Part shown: piece after piece, positions 23,760 to 35,635 of the stretch
Layout: every line of letters starts with the position of its first letter
Position numbering within the stretch: the first letter of the stretch is position 1
Source of the DNA: Poecilobothrus nobilitatus
Lineage: Eukaryota > Arthropoda > Insecta > Diptera > Dolichopodidae
Assembly: GCA_947095535.1 (NCBI GenBank)
Contig: OX352774.1
Location: 210,168,965 to 210,232,964, forward strand
Reading direction: 5' to 3'
DNA length: 64,000 nucleotides
The notes under the pieces: model-generated
Told to the model about the DNA's origin: nothing
The model's database searches: none
The model's input: the letters and a program-made list of their open reading frames with translations, nothing else
Made by a program: the position numbers and the translations under genes

Positions 23760-26177
23760 GTATGCAGTTTGGCTCACTGTCAAAAATCTAAAAAACACTT
23801 TCCAAATCTTAAAATTTTCAAATTTTCACCAGAAGATTTAATAACAGATAAAATTTGGAGAGAAAGATGCGGTTTCGATGAAGATAAGAAAACATTTTTC
23901 TTTGTGAAGATCATTTTCCAATAGAATTTATTGGAACAAAATTTCTTAAAAAAGAGGCTCTTCCTTCTATAAATTTAAAAATAGACGACTGTGGTGATTT
24001 AGAAGAAAATTTTATTTTCAAATCTTCCGCCAAAAAAAGGAAAATCGACGAAGTAAATAGCTCTAATGATATCCGCTGTTCCTATTGTTTAAAAAATGAA
24101 AGACAGAGAAGTTTTTATAAAAATAAATGCAGCAGTTTGGAACAAAGACTAATATTTTTTAAGAAAAGATATAGAAAACTAAAAATGAATTACATGAGAT
24201 CAAGCCAGAATATCAGAAAAATTAATGAAAGAAGAAGACGAAAAGCTGTTGAAGATTCTAATATTTCAGATATATCAAAAACATTTTGTGGTATATTAAT
24301 GAGAAGCAAATCGGAAAATAGTCGGTGGACTAAATCAGAAAAAGTCCTTATGCAGAATATTTTTTATCGTTCACAAGCGACATATAAATTTTTAAGAGAG
24401 AAATTTACATTAAATTTGTCCCATATAAGTACTTTATACAGATGGGCTTGTGTTAAAAGACTTCAACGAGGATTATGCAACGAAATGACGGAAAGAAGTA
24501 GACATGTTATTTTGGTTTCGATTAAATAACTGTCAGAGAAGCTTACTTAATGAGAAACAAGATTTAATTGATGGACTGGAGGATATAAGATTTCAAAGAT
24601 CATCCAATTTAGGAAGACAGGTGAGAGTTCTTATGATCCGTAGCTTAATTGAGAATTGGTGCGTTTCAAGTGAAAGTGCGTTTTCAACTATTTTGTGTCC
24701 AAAAATAGTGTAAGCGCTGAAAATTTACAAAAAATTACTTGATATAAAATTGCTTGATTCAATGGGATTTAGAGTGGAAGGAGTTGTATGCGACCAGGGC
24801 TCAAACAACAGAAAATGTTTTAGTTTATTAGGTGTCACTGCTGACGTCACAAAGATGCCTTTTTTTTTATTATAATAATATCAAGGTGTTCGCATTTTAT
24901 GATTTTGTCCATTTAATTAAATCCTTGAGGAACTTATACCTGAATCAAAAACTAACAACCCCCGATGGGATATTCAATTTTGATTGTGTTGTTGAGTTGT
25001 TTGAGCTAGAAAAAGGAAAAGCAATCAAAATGTGCCCTAAGCATACAGACAAACATATTCATCCTAATACATTTGACAAAATTAGAGTCTCATTTGCAAC
25101 CCAAGTTTTTAACCATTCCGTTGCTTCTGGTATAAACACGATGGTGGAATGTAATCAGAACAAAAGAAGCTCTAAAGTCAAAGCCTGTTCTACTGCAAAA
25201 TTTGCAGAAATGGTAAATAAAATTTTTGATTGCATGAATAATTGTACTTTAATTGATAGGAATCCTTACAAATGTGTTTTAAAAAAGAACAACGCAGTTT
25301 ATCATTTTAATCAAATAAGAGAGTTAGGGTATACTGCTTGAAAGGGATTCAACAAACTTTAAGTGCAACAATGCTTCTTTTTGATCATATTTTGAACTTT
25401 ATAGATGGCACATTTTTTCTCTTTACAAAAAGGTTAAATCAAGATATTGTTGAAAACTTGTTTGATGTACAAAGAGCTAAAGGCGGAAACAATAGAAACC
25501 CCTCAGTTTATGAAATAAATATGTTACTATCAAAAGTTTTATCCTGCAATTTACTGCAATATGATAAACATACAAATTGTCTTTAAACATACAAATTGTC
25601 AGACACTGATGATTCAATTGAGATAGATGCAAGCGATTTAAATTTTTCTAATGAAGCAGAGAAAGATTCAGAAAATGCTGCAGCTTTAGAAACATTACAA
25701 TTTCAAAATGAAGATATATTTCCAAATGATTCATTTGAAAATGATGAAACAAATATTAATCTTACATCTATTCGTTATTTTGCAGGCTATATAGCATTTA
25801 ATAAACTCTCAAAATATCCTTGTGAACTATGTGAAGAAATACTCAAAAAACCAGATGAAGTTTTAACATGCCCGCATCTGAATTTTTGATTTTTGATTAT
25901 GCCAAAATCTTCTGATTTCGTTAAATTATTATATGCACCATCAGATAGTTTTTTTAAAGTATGTCAAATACACTGTGAAGAAGATGAAAATTTGAAGGAT
26001 TGGTTTGAAGAAAATAACCCCTGTTATGAGCATAAAATATCAATTTTAAAATTTTTATTAACAAATTTTGTATTGTTGCGAAAACTTTGTTGTTGGGCTA
26101 CAATCAAAACATTTTCTAGTCAAACAAGTAGACTCGAAAATTTAACTCAAAATGCAAATGCACATATAAGAAATTGA
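23760..26177 (+). pseudogene. THAP-domain P-element-like transposase, broken
   Basis: The THAP zinc finger starts near 23763 (CSLAHC), continues with FKFSPEDLITDKIW, and finishes after a frameshift in a T run (about 23894-23903) with CEDHF, the C-x2-H pair, and LKKEALPSI. From 23903 to 24529 one frame is open and includes a cysteine pair (CSYC), a basic coiled region and a P-type block with YKFLREKFTLNLSHISTLYRW. Later fragments in shifted frames show VCDQGSNN, FVHLIKSLRN, RLNQDIVENLFDVQRAKGG and a C-terminal CELCEEILKK region, all typical of P/THAP9 transposases. Several frameshifts and stops separate the pieces (24530-26177). It cannot encode an intact enzyme as read. Confidence 0.9.
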
Positions 26178-26945
26178 TATTATTATACGACGATTTTTAT
26201 ATTATTTATTTATTATCCTTTCTTTTCGCTTTATTTTTTCACAGGTTAAAATTTTTTTATATTTTAAAAAAAATATTGGCAATATAGGTATATGTTAATG
26301 GAACTTTATGAAAATGTGGTTTCAGTTGGAGGAGGCTTGCCAAAGAAAATGAAAGAAAAGTAAGGTGAATGTTAAGATTACCGGTTTTATTTATTGCTTT
26401 TATATGATTTAATTTTTCATTTTGTTTATTTCAATTTTTGTTGTGGTGGGATTTATATGAATGAAATCAATTATTTTTATTTTGTTATGTTTATTATATT
26501 ATTATATTTTTTAATAAAATTAATAATTATGTAATTCTTTTTTGAATTTAAATAGCAATAATATTAAATAAAATAATAATTTTGTCTGAATAATAAATAA
26601 TATTAAAAAAAAATAAATATTTTTATCTGCATAATTTAAAAATATTTCCAAATTTTTATTTTCGGTCCACTGAGAAATTTTAGTTTTTGAATATTAAATT
26701 TTAGAAACCCCAGAATTGATTTATATATTATAAACTAAATAATAAGTATAATATCAAATAAAATACTAACGCACATAAACATTATGCATACATAAAAAAC
26801 TAATACAATCTGTATACAAAGTAAGCTCTAGCCTCTGACACAAATTGTAACTTTGTAAGCATTTGGGTACATTGTTGCGGCAACACAAATCTTTGGACAC
26901 ATGTTGCTGCACCTACCATTGGGTGCACTAATAAAAAAAAATGTG

Positions 26946-26996
26946 TGACAAAATTTTGTTCATAATGCGACAGCTTATACTACTTATATAATCTTT
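26946..26996 (-). repeat. right terminal inverted repeat of P-like element
   Basis: Complement of 22519-22569 with four mismatches, followed immediately by the target-duplication copy TATAATAC. Confidence 0.92.
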
Positions 26997-27059
26997 TATA
27001 ATACGTATAATGTGTGGCTAAAAACTACTAAATTATAATTATAGATTAAGAGTATAGAC

Positions 27060-28150
27060 CCAGACAAGGCGGAGAATCCCCTTAGTGGGACAAGCGGAGA
27101 TAAGAATATGATTAGAAGTAATAATCCGCATCATTCACTTGGTGATACGGATAAATCACCACTACCCAAAAGTAGGAAAAACCCAACAACAAAATAATTA
27201 AAATTAATTTAATCGATTTTCCTATACATTGAGGCAGCTAATGCTGCACTGGAAAAAAAAATTCCTGGTAATATAGGTTGTAGATGACAATAAAACCAAA
27301 CCATAAGCTAATAAGTATAACTAATCAGGGCTATAACATTTGGTACATGTGAACCACCGAAAAATATTAAGCTTGGTTTCTTAAAGGTGGAAGTTAAGAA
27401 ATCCTATCCATTACCGATGCGGTGCACAAAATGTCAAAGACTTAACCACAAGGAAAAGTTTTGTAGCCCAGAGATTTAACATAAATGCAGTAATTGTTCG
27501 AAAGAAATTAAACCAGAGTTAATGTCAGATCATAGGAGTAAATGTTTAATACCTCACTACATAAATTGGGAAAAAGATCCAAATATACTACCACACCCAG
27601 ACGCTAAAGCTGACTCGGTCATACTTAGCCAAATAATTAAGGAAACTTTCAGACTATATAAATCACAAAATATCAATTTTAGCAAACATCAACATAAGAA
27701 AAAACCAATTACTGAGGAAACCAATTACTGAGAAAACCAATTATCAGGAAAAAAAGAAGTAACAAATAAAAATATACAAAGAAACGAACGTAACCAAAAT
27801 CCAATAAAAAAAGGACGAAATGAAACAAGCATAGATGAATATATAAGCCAAAACGAAAATGAAACAATTACTCAATCTAATAAATCAACACTGTCAAAAA
27901 GAGCCCAAATTAATTAAGTGCTCAAATTAATTCAAGAACAAGCAAATTAATATAAATATAGTAACATAATAAAAATATAATAAAGTAAAAACTTACAAAT
28001 TTATCAAAATATAATAAAACAATAATTATACAAAAACCAAATGGAGCTATTTGGAATTTGGGACGATATATAAAGCCAATATAGAATAAAGTAACAAGCA
28101 AAACGTTGACAAAAGAAGGAAGGAATGAATTTAGTTTTTTAGACTTTTTT
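27060..28150 (+). pseudogene. jockey-like LINE ORF1 (gag) fragment, decayed
   Basis: Contains YPLPMRCTKCQRLNHKEKFC, a CCHC zinc knuckle (C-x2-C-x4-H-x4-C, codons 27423-27464). An in-frame stop follows, then a second knuckle-like CSNCSK...DHRSKC. The region afterwards (27522-27731) is Lys/Asn-rich. This order is typical of ORF1 of jockey/I-type non-LTR retrotransposons. No reverse transcriptase was found. The outer limits are approximate, and no target duplication was identified. Confidence 0.75.
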
Positions 28151-28387
28151 TCTTTTGGTAAATTAATGATTATTGTTAAAACAATGAATTAAGGAAAATG
28201 AAAAGATGTAAGCCATCCATAGATTAAGAAATATATTAATAATATAAACTAATGTAATACTGACCTACATTCGAAGGGAAGAGGGTCATTCTAATTAAAT
28301 TGTAATATTTATATTACAAATTTAATAAAAAATAAATATTTTTTAGCACTCTTTGGAATATTAGGTATATTATTATTTCAAAAAAAA
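27732..28387. other. spacer between LINE fragment and unit 2
   Basis: Low-complexity, A-rich sequence, probably more decayed LINE ORF1 or its 3' flank. No supportable gene. Confidence 0.6.
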
Positions 28388-28431
28388 AAATTATAAAACA
28401 ATAAAAAATAAATTTTTTGATAAAAATAAAT

Positions 28432-31400
28432 TTATATTTTCGGTTCCCTTGTTATTATAAATGTTCGAATTTCTTGTGCCTTAATTGTGATTTCGAATGG
28501 ATCTTCATCAGCTGGCGGTAAAACATTTGTTTTTTTATTTAATTGTTTAATTTCAACGATATTTTGAATTGGTTTATGATTTTCATCAACGTTACGTTTG
28601 TGTTTTAAAATAACTTTGATTTTATCTGCAAAATAATAAAGTTTTATTTAAAAATAAAAATTATTTGTATCTATATTCATACCTTCATTACTTAAATTCA
28701 AAAGCTTTGAATCTTCATTAAATTTCAAACGTTTTTTATCTTTTAACCACATATTTCCATCTAATGTTGTTTCTTTAATATCAATAAAATCAAAAGATCT
28801 AAAAACATCTTTCAAATTAAATGTTGTAGGTTTAGAATACAGTATATCTTCATTGCTTTCCATGATATGTTCAAAGCGTATTAAAATTTCATTTTCATGC
28901 CATGGTTCAAATGTTAAAATGTGAACATTTTTGGGTAATGATAATGAAAGTCCAACAAACTGAAACAAAATATTATCAAATATATGCATTATTATTGACT
29001 ATTAATTTACATATTTAAAAAAAAATTACTTACAAGTACATAATATTTTTCTCTGAAATCATTAAAAGTTAAATTTTTTGCATTGTCAAAGAAAGTCCAA
29101 ACTGGTAAATGTTTTTGAATTTGTAAAAATCTTTCATGAGCTTTTGTTGATGGAGTACGTTGAAGTTTTGAACGTCCTACAACTAAATAATGTTTTCCTC
29201 TTGAAACTAAACCTTTCTTATAAGCTGTTTCATTTAATGCTTCTCCAACACCAAATGAATCATCTTTTAACAATCTCCGATGAACCTTATATTAAAACAA
29301 AATGTTAAATAATGAAATATCTTGTAATCCCCAATTATAATTTATACACACACCATAATTTCCAATGAACCATCAAAAATACTACTACCACCTTGTGCTC
29401 TGTCAACAAGCACAGCCATTCTAGAATAATCATCTTCTAATGCAATATTTGTTAATATTGGATAATAATTTCCAGATATTGGTTCGGATACTTTATAATC
29501 CCAAGTTTCACGATAATCACGTTTTCTACGTATCATTTGGCGACCACTTGAATCAGTATAAAAAACTCCATTTGATTTTATATCAGAATTAAATCTGGTT
29601 ATAATCTCTTTACCAATACCATCATCAATTGGTATTGATTGGACTAACCATTCAAACTCAACATGATTTTCTTCAGCATATAATCGTATCACTTGACTAA
29701 TATAACTGTTAAATGTTTGACGAACTTCTTGTACAATACTACCCTCGATAACTTCAATTTTAACATTATCTGTTAATTTTACAGCTTCGGTCCCATTTGG
29801 TCGGAAAATATATGCACCAGATGCCCGAAATTTCGCTTGTGTATTATTACCATAAAATCCCTTGTAATAAAGAAAATCTTGTTCTAATGAAATATTAACT
29901 CCATTACCTATAACACGTGATAGACGTCCATTACTTCCAAAATCCAATTGCAAATACTAAAAAAAAAACAAAAACAAACAATCATTTTTAAGATTCAATA
30001 ATTATGTAATACTAACTTTATTTTTAATAGAGAAAGGACCAGCTTTTTGCTTAGGTTGTGGCAATTGTGATTCTTTAGCTGTTCTTGTAATATAATACGA
30101 CTTATAACCAAAAGGTGGAACTTGTTCAGCCAAAAATATAAGTTCAAATGGTACATTAGATTTTCGGAATTTTAAGGACTTAATTTCGTTTGGAATTCTA
30201 ACTATTTGATTTGAAACTTCAACATCTGAAATTATAATACATTTTATGAATTAAACAAAAAAAAAATATTGTAACTTTTCTTATAACTTACCTCTATAAT
30301 CTTGAACCTTATAAAATATAGTTGGTACAGGTACTCTAATATATTCATTAGTTGCATAAGATAAAGGATTATAAATTGTTATTATAAATCTTTCACTTTC
30401 TTCTGTAATTTGACATTGACTTATATTTAAAAGTAAACAGTTATTAAATTCAAATTTATTAAGCAGTTCATCATTCTTTTTTTCAACGTTTGGATTATAT
30501 TTAATACTTTCATTCAAATTATTATCATTATATTGATACCTATGAAGTTTTTCATAATTTTCATTTGATGGTTGTACTAAATTTTGTAAAAATAATTTTG
30601 TATTTTCGGTACATTTATTTATTCCAATATCTATACGTTTTGCATAATCATCAGCAACTTTTTGTTTTTCTGTACCAGTAACAGCATCATGATGTTGCAT
30701 AATACCCATTACTTCACGTAAATATTCTAAATTTAAATCAATTTCTTTTTGATTTTTTAATTTAATTGGATTAAGAATACTTAATTGTTTACAAACTTGT
30801 AAGAAATGATTTGCAATACGTTCATAACGTTTTAAAGTTGGTCTTGATGTAAAATAACCTGTCCAATATGAATGTTTATCTGATCCATAAGGAAAGAAAT
30901 CATCAGTTTTAATTGGCCAAGTTTCTTTTGAATCATGAAGTGCTTTTAAATAACAAGATGGAGTTGAATAAAATAAATTAAGTTTTGAATTATTTGTTGC
31001 TTGTTTTTCATTGCCATATCTAATAAATTATTAAAATAATATGTTTTATAATATGTTTTATAATGTAAATAAATCTCTTTGTTTTATAATGTAAATAAAA
31101 TCTTTTTTTGAGTATTTTTTTTTGAAATACGCTTAAAATAAAATTATATAAAATTTATTATTTAAAATATAGTGTGTTAGTAATAAATTGTAAACTATAC
31201 TTTAATGAAATTGTTAAAAGGTTAATTTGTGGGTATGTATATATTAATCCATATATTAGTTTACAATATTGCATGCATTTTGTATGCCATTTGTAATACT
31301 AATAACTTACTTAATTAATTTGTCAAGATTTTTATACCACATATGGGCATCCTGATAATTAAAATCTTCACCCATTGTTATTAAAACATTATTTGTTTTA

Positions 31401-33601
31401 TAACTATCAGCCATTACTTCTATATATTGTTTAAAATCTTTTAACTATAAAAATTGTATTAAAATTATTTTATTTAATCATAAAATATTATTAAAAATTT
31501 CATTTTCATAATACATTATTATATATACTTTTAATAATTTACTCCTATTAATTTTACGTATACCGAATTTAAAAACAAAGTTAATATAAAATATTCTTAA
31601 AGGCAAAGTTTTGTCTTTTTTTTTTAATAATGGTCAACAATTTTGATTAATGACCAATTTATTAAACTTTATTAACCTTTCAACAATTATAGATTATTTT
31701 ACTTTTTGTTTTAAGTTTAAATACTTTAATATCACCTACTGTATTAATTTATCCAAATTTTTAAAATAATAACCAGCTCTCATATAAGTAAAATCACCAC
31801 CCATTGTTAAAATAACATTATTTGTACGAAAATGTTTAGTTTGCTTTTGAACAAAATCAAAATATTCATACACCTTAAAATTTTTCAAATTAAAAAGTTA
31901 ATAAGTATAGAATTTTTTTTTTTTTATCAAAATTAAAAATTAAAATCTTACTACACAGATTGATAATTTAATTTAATATTTACTATTGATAATTTAATTT
32001 AAAAAAAAAACAAATATTTTTTTAATAAAAAATATTATTTATGCAATTTTGTTCTGCGATAACATGTCAGAAGTATTTTCATTTTCTAACATATATATAT
32101 AACCAATAATTATTTTTAAAAACGATTTAAAAAAAACAAACAGGAGTTCAAAATTTAATGAAAAAAAATCAAAAGAAACTTTATAATTAAATTAAAATAT
32201 TAAATAAATATAAAATTTATACATACCCTTCTATCAACATTATTTTCTCTACTATTAACATCATCAATAATAGGTTCGTCAGCACATAAAATATCAAAAC
32301 AAAAACCTGGCGGTGGTTGATATTGATTATAAAGTGCTCCGGTAAATAAATCTGATGACTCTCCTATTTAATATAATTATGTAATTTTAATTTTAAATTT
32401 TATAATAATTATTAACTTGTAAATTTATATTTTGTTTAATCAATTAAAGACAATTACCTAAATCATCATTTGCTTTCCATATCATTTCCATTGTTTTTGT
32501 TGTTAAACGTTGTAATTTATCATCTTCATCTAAACGACCAAAAAATAAACCATCATAACCCATTTGTGCAAACATTGAAGATTGTTCTTTTGAATGACCA
32601 AAAGGATCAATTTGCCATCCTATTTTAGGTCTACCACATTCTCCAAATGTATCATTTAAATGTCTTTAAAAAGTTAAAATATTCAAAAAATTTTCAAATC
32701 TCAAATAATTTCAAGTTTCAATAATAAATAATTTGATAATATTTAAAAAAAAATCAATTATATTTAATGACAATATAATTCTTTACTTCAATCCTAATCC
32801 GAATTGATCTATAATACTTTGATAATGTGCTGTCGCTTCATCATTCATACTCCATGCACCACCAATAAATTCTAATCTACCTTCATTAACTAAAATTTTT
32901 ACTTTATTCTGAAGTTCTTCTGTTTGTTCTTTCCACCATTTAAAGAAAAATGCCGATTCAACATAAATAAATCTATAATTTAAAAAAAAAAAATCAAAAA
33001 CAAAAAAAAAATTAAAAATTAAATTAATTAATTTCAAATAAAAATATTAAAATTACTTTTTGTTTTCATCATTTAAAAGTTCTTGAACCACTGAATCAAT
33101 AATATATTGAACACCAGCTTTTTGTATATTAGTTGCACTTCCATAATAATATTGATCTACAGTTTTTAACCAACCGACATCATCATGAGTATGTGGAACA
33201 ATATGAACATTTATCATACCTTCCTTTGGCACTGGGCAACTCTTTAAAGTTTATTTACGGAAAAAAATTTATTTTAATATTTAAAAATTTTGAAATTTAA
33301 ATTTTAAAAAATGTTAAAATGTTAAAAAAAAAAACGAAAATTCATATTTGAAAAATATTTTTAAAAATCATTAAAGCTATAAATTTTTTTTTTTTTTTTG
33401 AGTATTTTAATTCTTAACTTACACCATAGTTAATAATTTTTATTATAAATATACATACATATATATATACATATATATTTTTTATTTTTAAATATTTCTT
33501 ACCTTATATCCACATTTTTGATCCTTATAATTTTCATATGATCTTCCATTTACAAAATACAATGAACCAATAATAAACGATAAAATTAACAATAATTTCA
33601 T
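28432..33601 (-). CDS. lysosomal alpha-mannosidase, gene 2 (GH38), with alternative exon 6
   Basis: Tandem paralogue of gene 1. Minus-strand exons: 33601-33503, 33241-33057, 32972-32787, 32663-32458, 32363-32227, 31873-31740 (exon 6a) or 31444-31311 (exon 6b), 31019-30292, 30225-30017, 29956-29354, 29285-29034, 28959-28683, 28625-28432. Either exon 6 gives an open frame of 1069 residues. Signal peptide [16 protein letters not shown], then [24 protein letters not shown] (6a) or MGEDF (6b), and [10 protein letters not shown]; the last exon ends TREPKI. Unlike gene 1, the donor at the end of exon 11 is intact (GTATGA). Introns after DDL, EIM, YYVL and SNEG are shared with gene 1 but absent from gene 3. 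Role: lysosomal breakdown of mannose-rich glycans (family knowledge). Confidence 0.93.
31311..31444 (-). other. alternative exon 6b of mannosidase gene 2
   Basis: 134 nt, entered after AG (acceptor in TTTTTATAG) and left at GTAAGT, with start phase 0 and end phase 2, exactly like exon 6a. It encodes [20 protein letters not shown], which is closer to gene 3 ([19 protein letters not shown]) than exon 6a is ([19 protein letters not shown]). Using both exons would shift the frame, so the two are best read as mutually exclusive. Confidence 0.9.
31740..31873 (-). other. alternative exon 6a of mannosidase gene 2
   Basis: 134 nt, phase 0 to 2, encoding [20 protein letters not shown]. The only exon 6 left in gene 1 (15296-15429) is its counterpart. 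The conserved aspartate of MGxDF, the presumed catalytic acid of GH38, is kept, but the residues after it differ from exon 6b. Confidence 0.9.
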
Positions 33602-34461
33602 TTTTAATAAAATATAATTTAATTTTTAATTTCCATTAACTTTTTTTTTTTGTATTTTAAAAAAAACAAACGATACCTTCTAGTTAGAAAATCAATTACA
33701 AACTAAAATATATAAAATTTAATTTAAATTTCTATACTCCTGTATATTATATTTTAGTGTATAATAAAACTTGTTCAAAAGTGTAAAGATTTTAATCTAT
33801 ACTAAAATATATATATATATACATATATGCATATATTATATACTATTAATACTTATAGTCTATATAGCATACATCTATATATATTGAGTTCTTTACACTC
33901 TATATTACTTTAGATATGTGTAGATATGTATATTTATATATATAGACATAAATACATATAATCTATATTTGTATTGTTATCAATTATAATAAATAACAGT
34001 AAAACAGAGGTGGTAGATTTCTTACAATCATGGGCATTGACAATAATGTATGATTTAAACAAATAAAATAATTTGGTAATATAAAAATTTCATTATATGT
34101 ACCTATCAAGATTTTATTTTTTTAATAATTTATTATAGCATTATGATAAAACGGTTACGAATTTTATAAAATCCTTTTAAAAATATAATAGATTAAAATC
34201 GATATAGCGCATATATATACATAAATATACTATAAATGTATGATTATAATTGCCTATATAGGTATGACTTTCATAAAATTCGCATATTAAAAATTTCCGA
34301 TTTAAGTTTTTAAAACTTTTATTCAGTTTTAAATTATAAATTTGAAATTTTTATTAAAATGAATTATGTGTCCCATATATACTCTCAAAGTTCTATAAAT
34401 AATGTGTAACTATTATTGATATTTACGAGATACATATATGTTTACTGAAATGTAATAATAT

Positions 34462-34638
34462 TGAGAGTAAAATTATTTTTTTTTTTTTATAGCACATCTG
34501 TGCCACATAAATGTGGACGGGAAATTACACAGCCTTTTCCATTCAGGCGTGGCCCCGAACCCACACTCTTTCGGTGTTTACAGCGCATTTTATACGCTCT
34601 TACCCACTAGGTCACCGAAGCCCCTGAGAGTAAAATTA
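34462..34638 (-). mobile_element. tRNA-derived SINE (family A), copy with TSD
   Basis: The body, about 34476-34624, is on the minus strand. Head CTAGTGGGTAAGAGCG, a box B region reading GGGTTCGGGG (diverged), body CGCCTGAATGGAAAAGGCTG, tail poly-A (poly-T at 34476-34488). A perfect 14-bp direct repeat, TGAGAGTAAAATTA, flanks it at 34462-34475 and 34625-34638. It is absent from the matching place in unit 1 (near 17920-17940). Confidence 0.9.
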
Positions 34639-35524
34639 AAATTCATCCAAATTAAAATTATTTTTTTATTAATAATCTTATCTTTTCAAAATTGAAAATT
34701 TAAATAAAATTGACCCATCATACACCTACATTTACAGCACCATTATACAGCAACTTTTTATAAACTGCCCTGATTCAATGTTTATAAAGAAAATTGAGAA
34801 TTAAGAAGAAAGAATTTAAAACCGACATTTGTTTTTTTTTTTTTTTTTAATTTTAAACGTACATCTTTTTCATATAACTTTTGTTCTATACATATATATA
34901 TATTTTTCAATAATATTAATATGTATAAATCGTTTATAAAATTAAAAAAAAAATAAATATTGTGTCCACGTTATAGATACTAGGTATTTTAATTTAGTAA
35001 TCTTTTATTTAAGCTTTTTTTTTGATTTTTAAAAATTTCTTAAGTTTATTTAAATAATAAATTTTTCAAATTTAAAATGTATGTATATATACTATATTTT
35101 TGTATGACCAGGCGTTATACCCAGTTTTTCTATACGAAGTTTTCTCAAAAAAAAAAAAAAATAAAGAATTACTGTATCATTTATTAGAAGCGAAACAATA
35201 AAGAAAAATATCGTCACAATTTAAAAGAATTAATGAAGAGATTTGACAAAGTGAAAGAAATTTTTCATCGCCCTATGCTAGATTTAAAAGGGATAAAGGA
35301 ACAAGAAGAAAATATTTATTAGAACAAATGCCTTAAAAATAACATTTTGTTAATCATAGTTTTTTTTTGTTATATACATATATATAAAAAATGGTCTTAA
35401 TACATATATTTAAATAAATACCTTAAGCTAGAGCTAAATGACTGAAAAATGCCTAGTTGCGAAGAATTTTGAAATTACATAAATATATATGTATAACTTT
35501 ATACATATATATATATATAGGCGG

Positions 35525-35635
35525 AAAAGAGGCAATCTTGATTTTGTAACCAACTTCCTAGGAATTGTAAATTCCTCTTAAGTTCTAATATACAATATTG
35601 CGTGCTGACAAATATATAAATATACATAATGTTAT
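35525..35635 (+). repeat. repeat family E, dispersed monomer (unit 2)
   Basis: Counterpart of 19410-19520: CTTGATTTTGTAACCAACTT, then AATTCCTCTTAAGTTCTAATA. Confidence 0.5.

Larger units (their letters stand above)
22510..27004 (+). mobile_element. P-superfamily (THAP-type) DNA transposon, non-functional copy
   Basis: Element about 22518-26996 (4.5 kb). Ends are a 51-bp inverted repeat, 22519-22569 and 26946-26996, with 47 of 51 positions matching. Flush outside lies an 8-bp direct repeat TATAATAC at 22510-22517 and 26997-27004 (one extra C at 22518). An 8-bp target duplication is the hallmark of the P superfamily. Inside is a decayed THAP/P-type transposase in the plus direction. It lies in the spacer between the two duplicated mannosidase units. 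Confidence 0.92.

Noticed and set aside
29078..29308. Plus-strand ORF
   Set aside because: Antisense shadow of mannosidase gene 2 exon 10.
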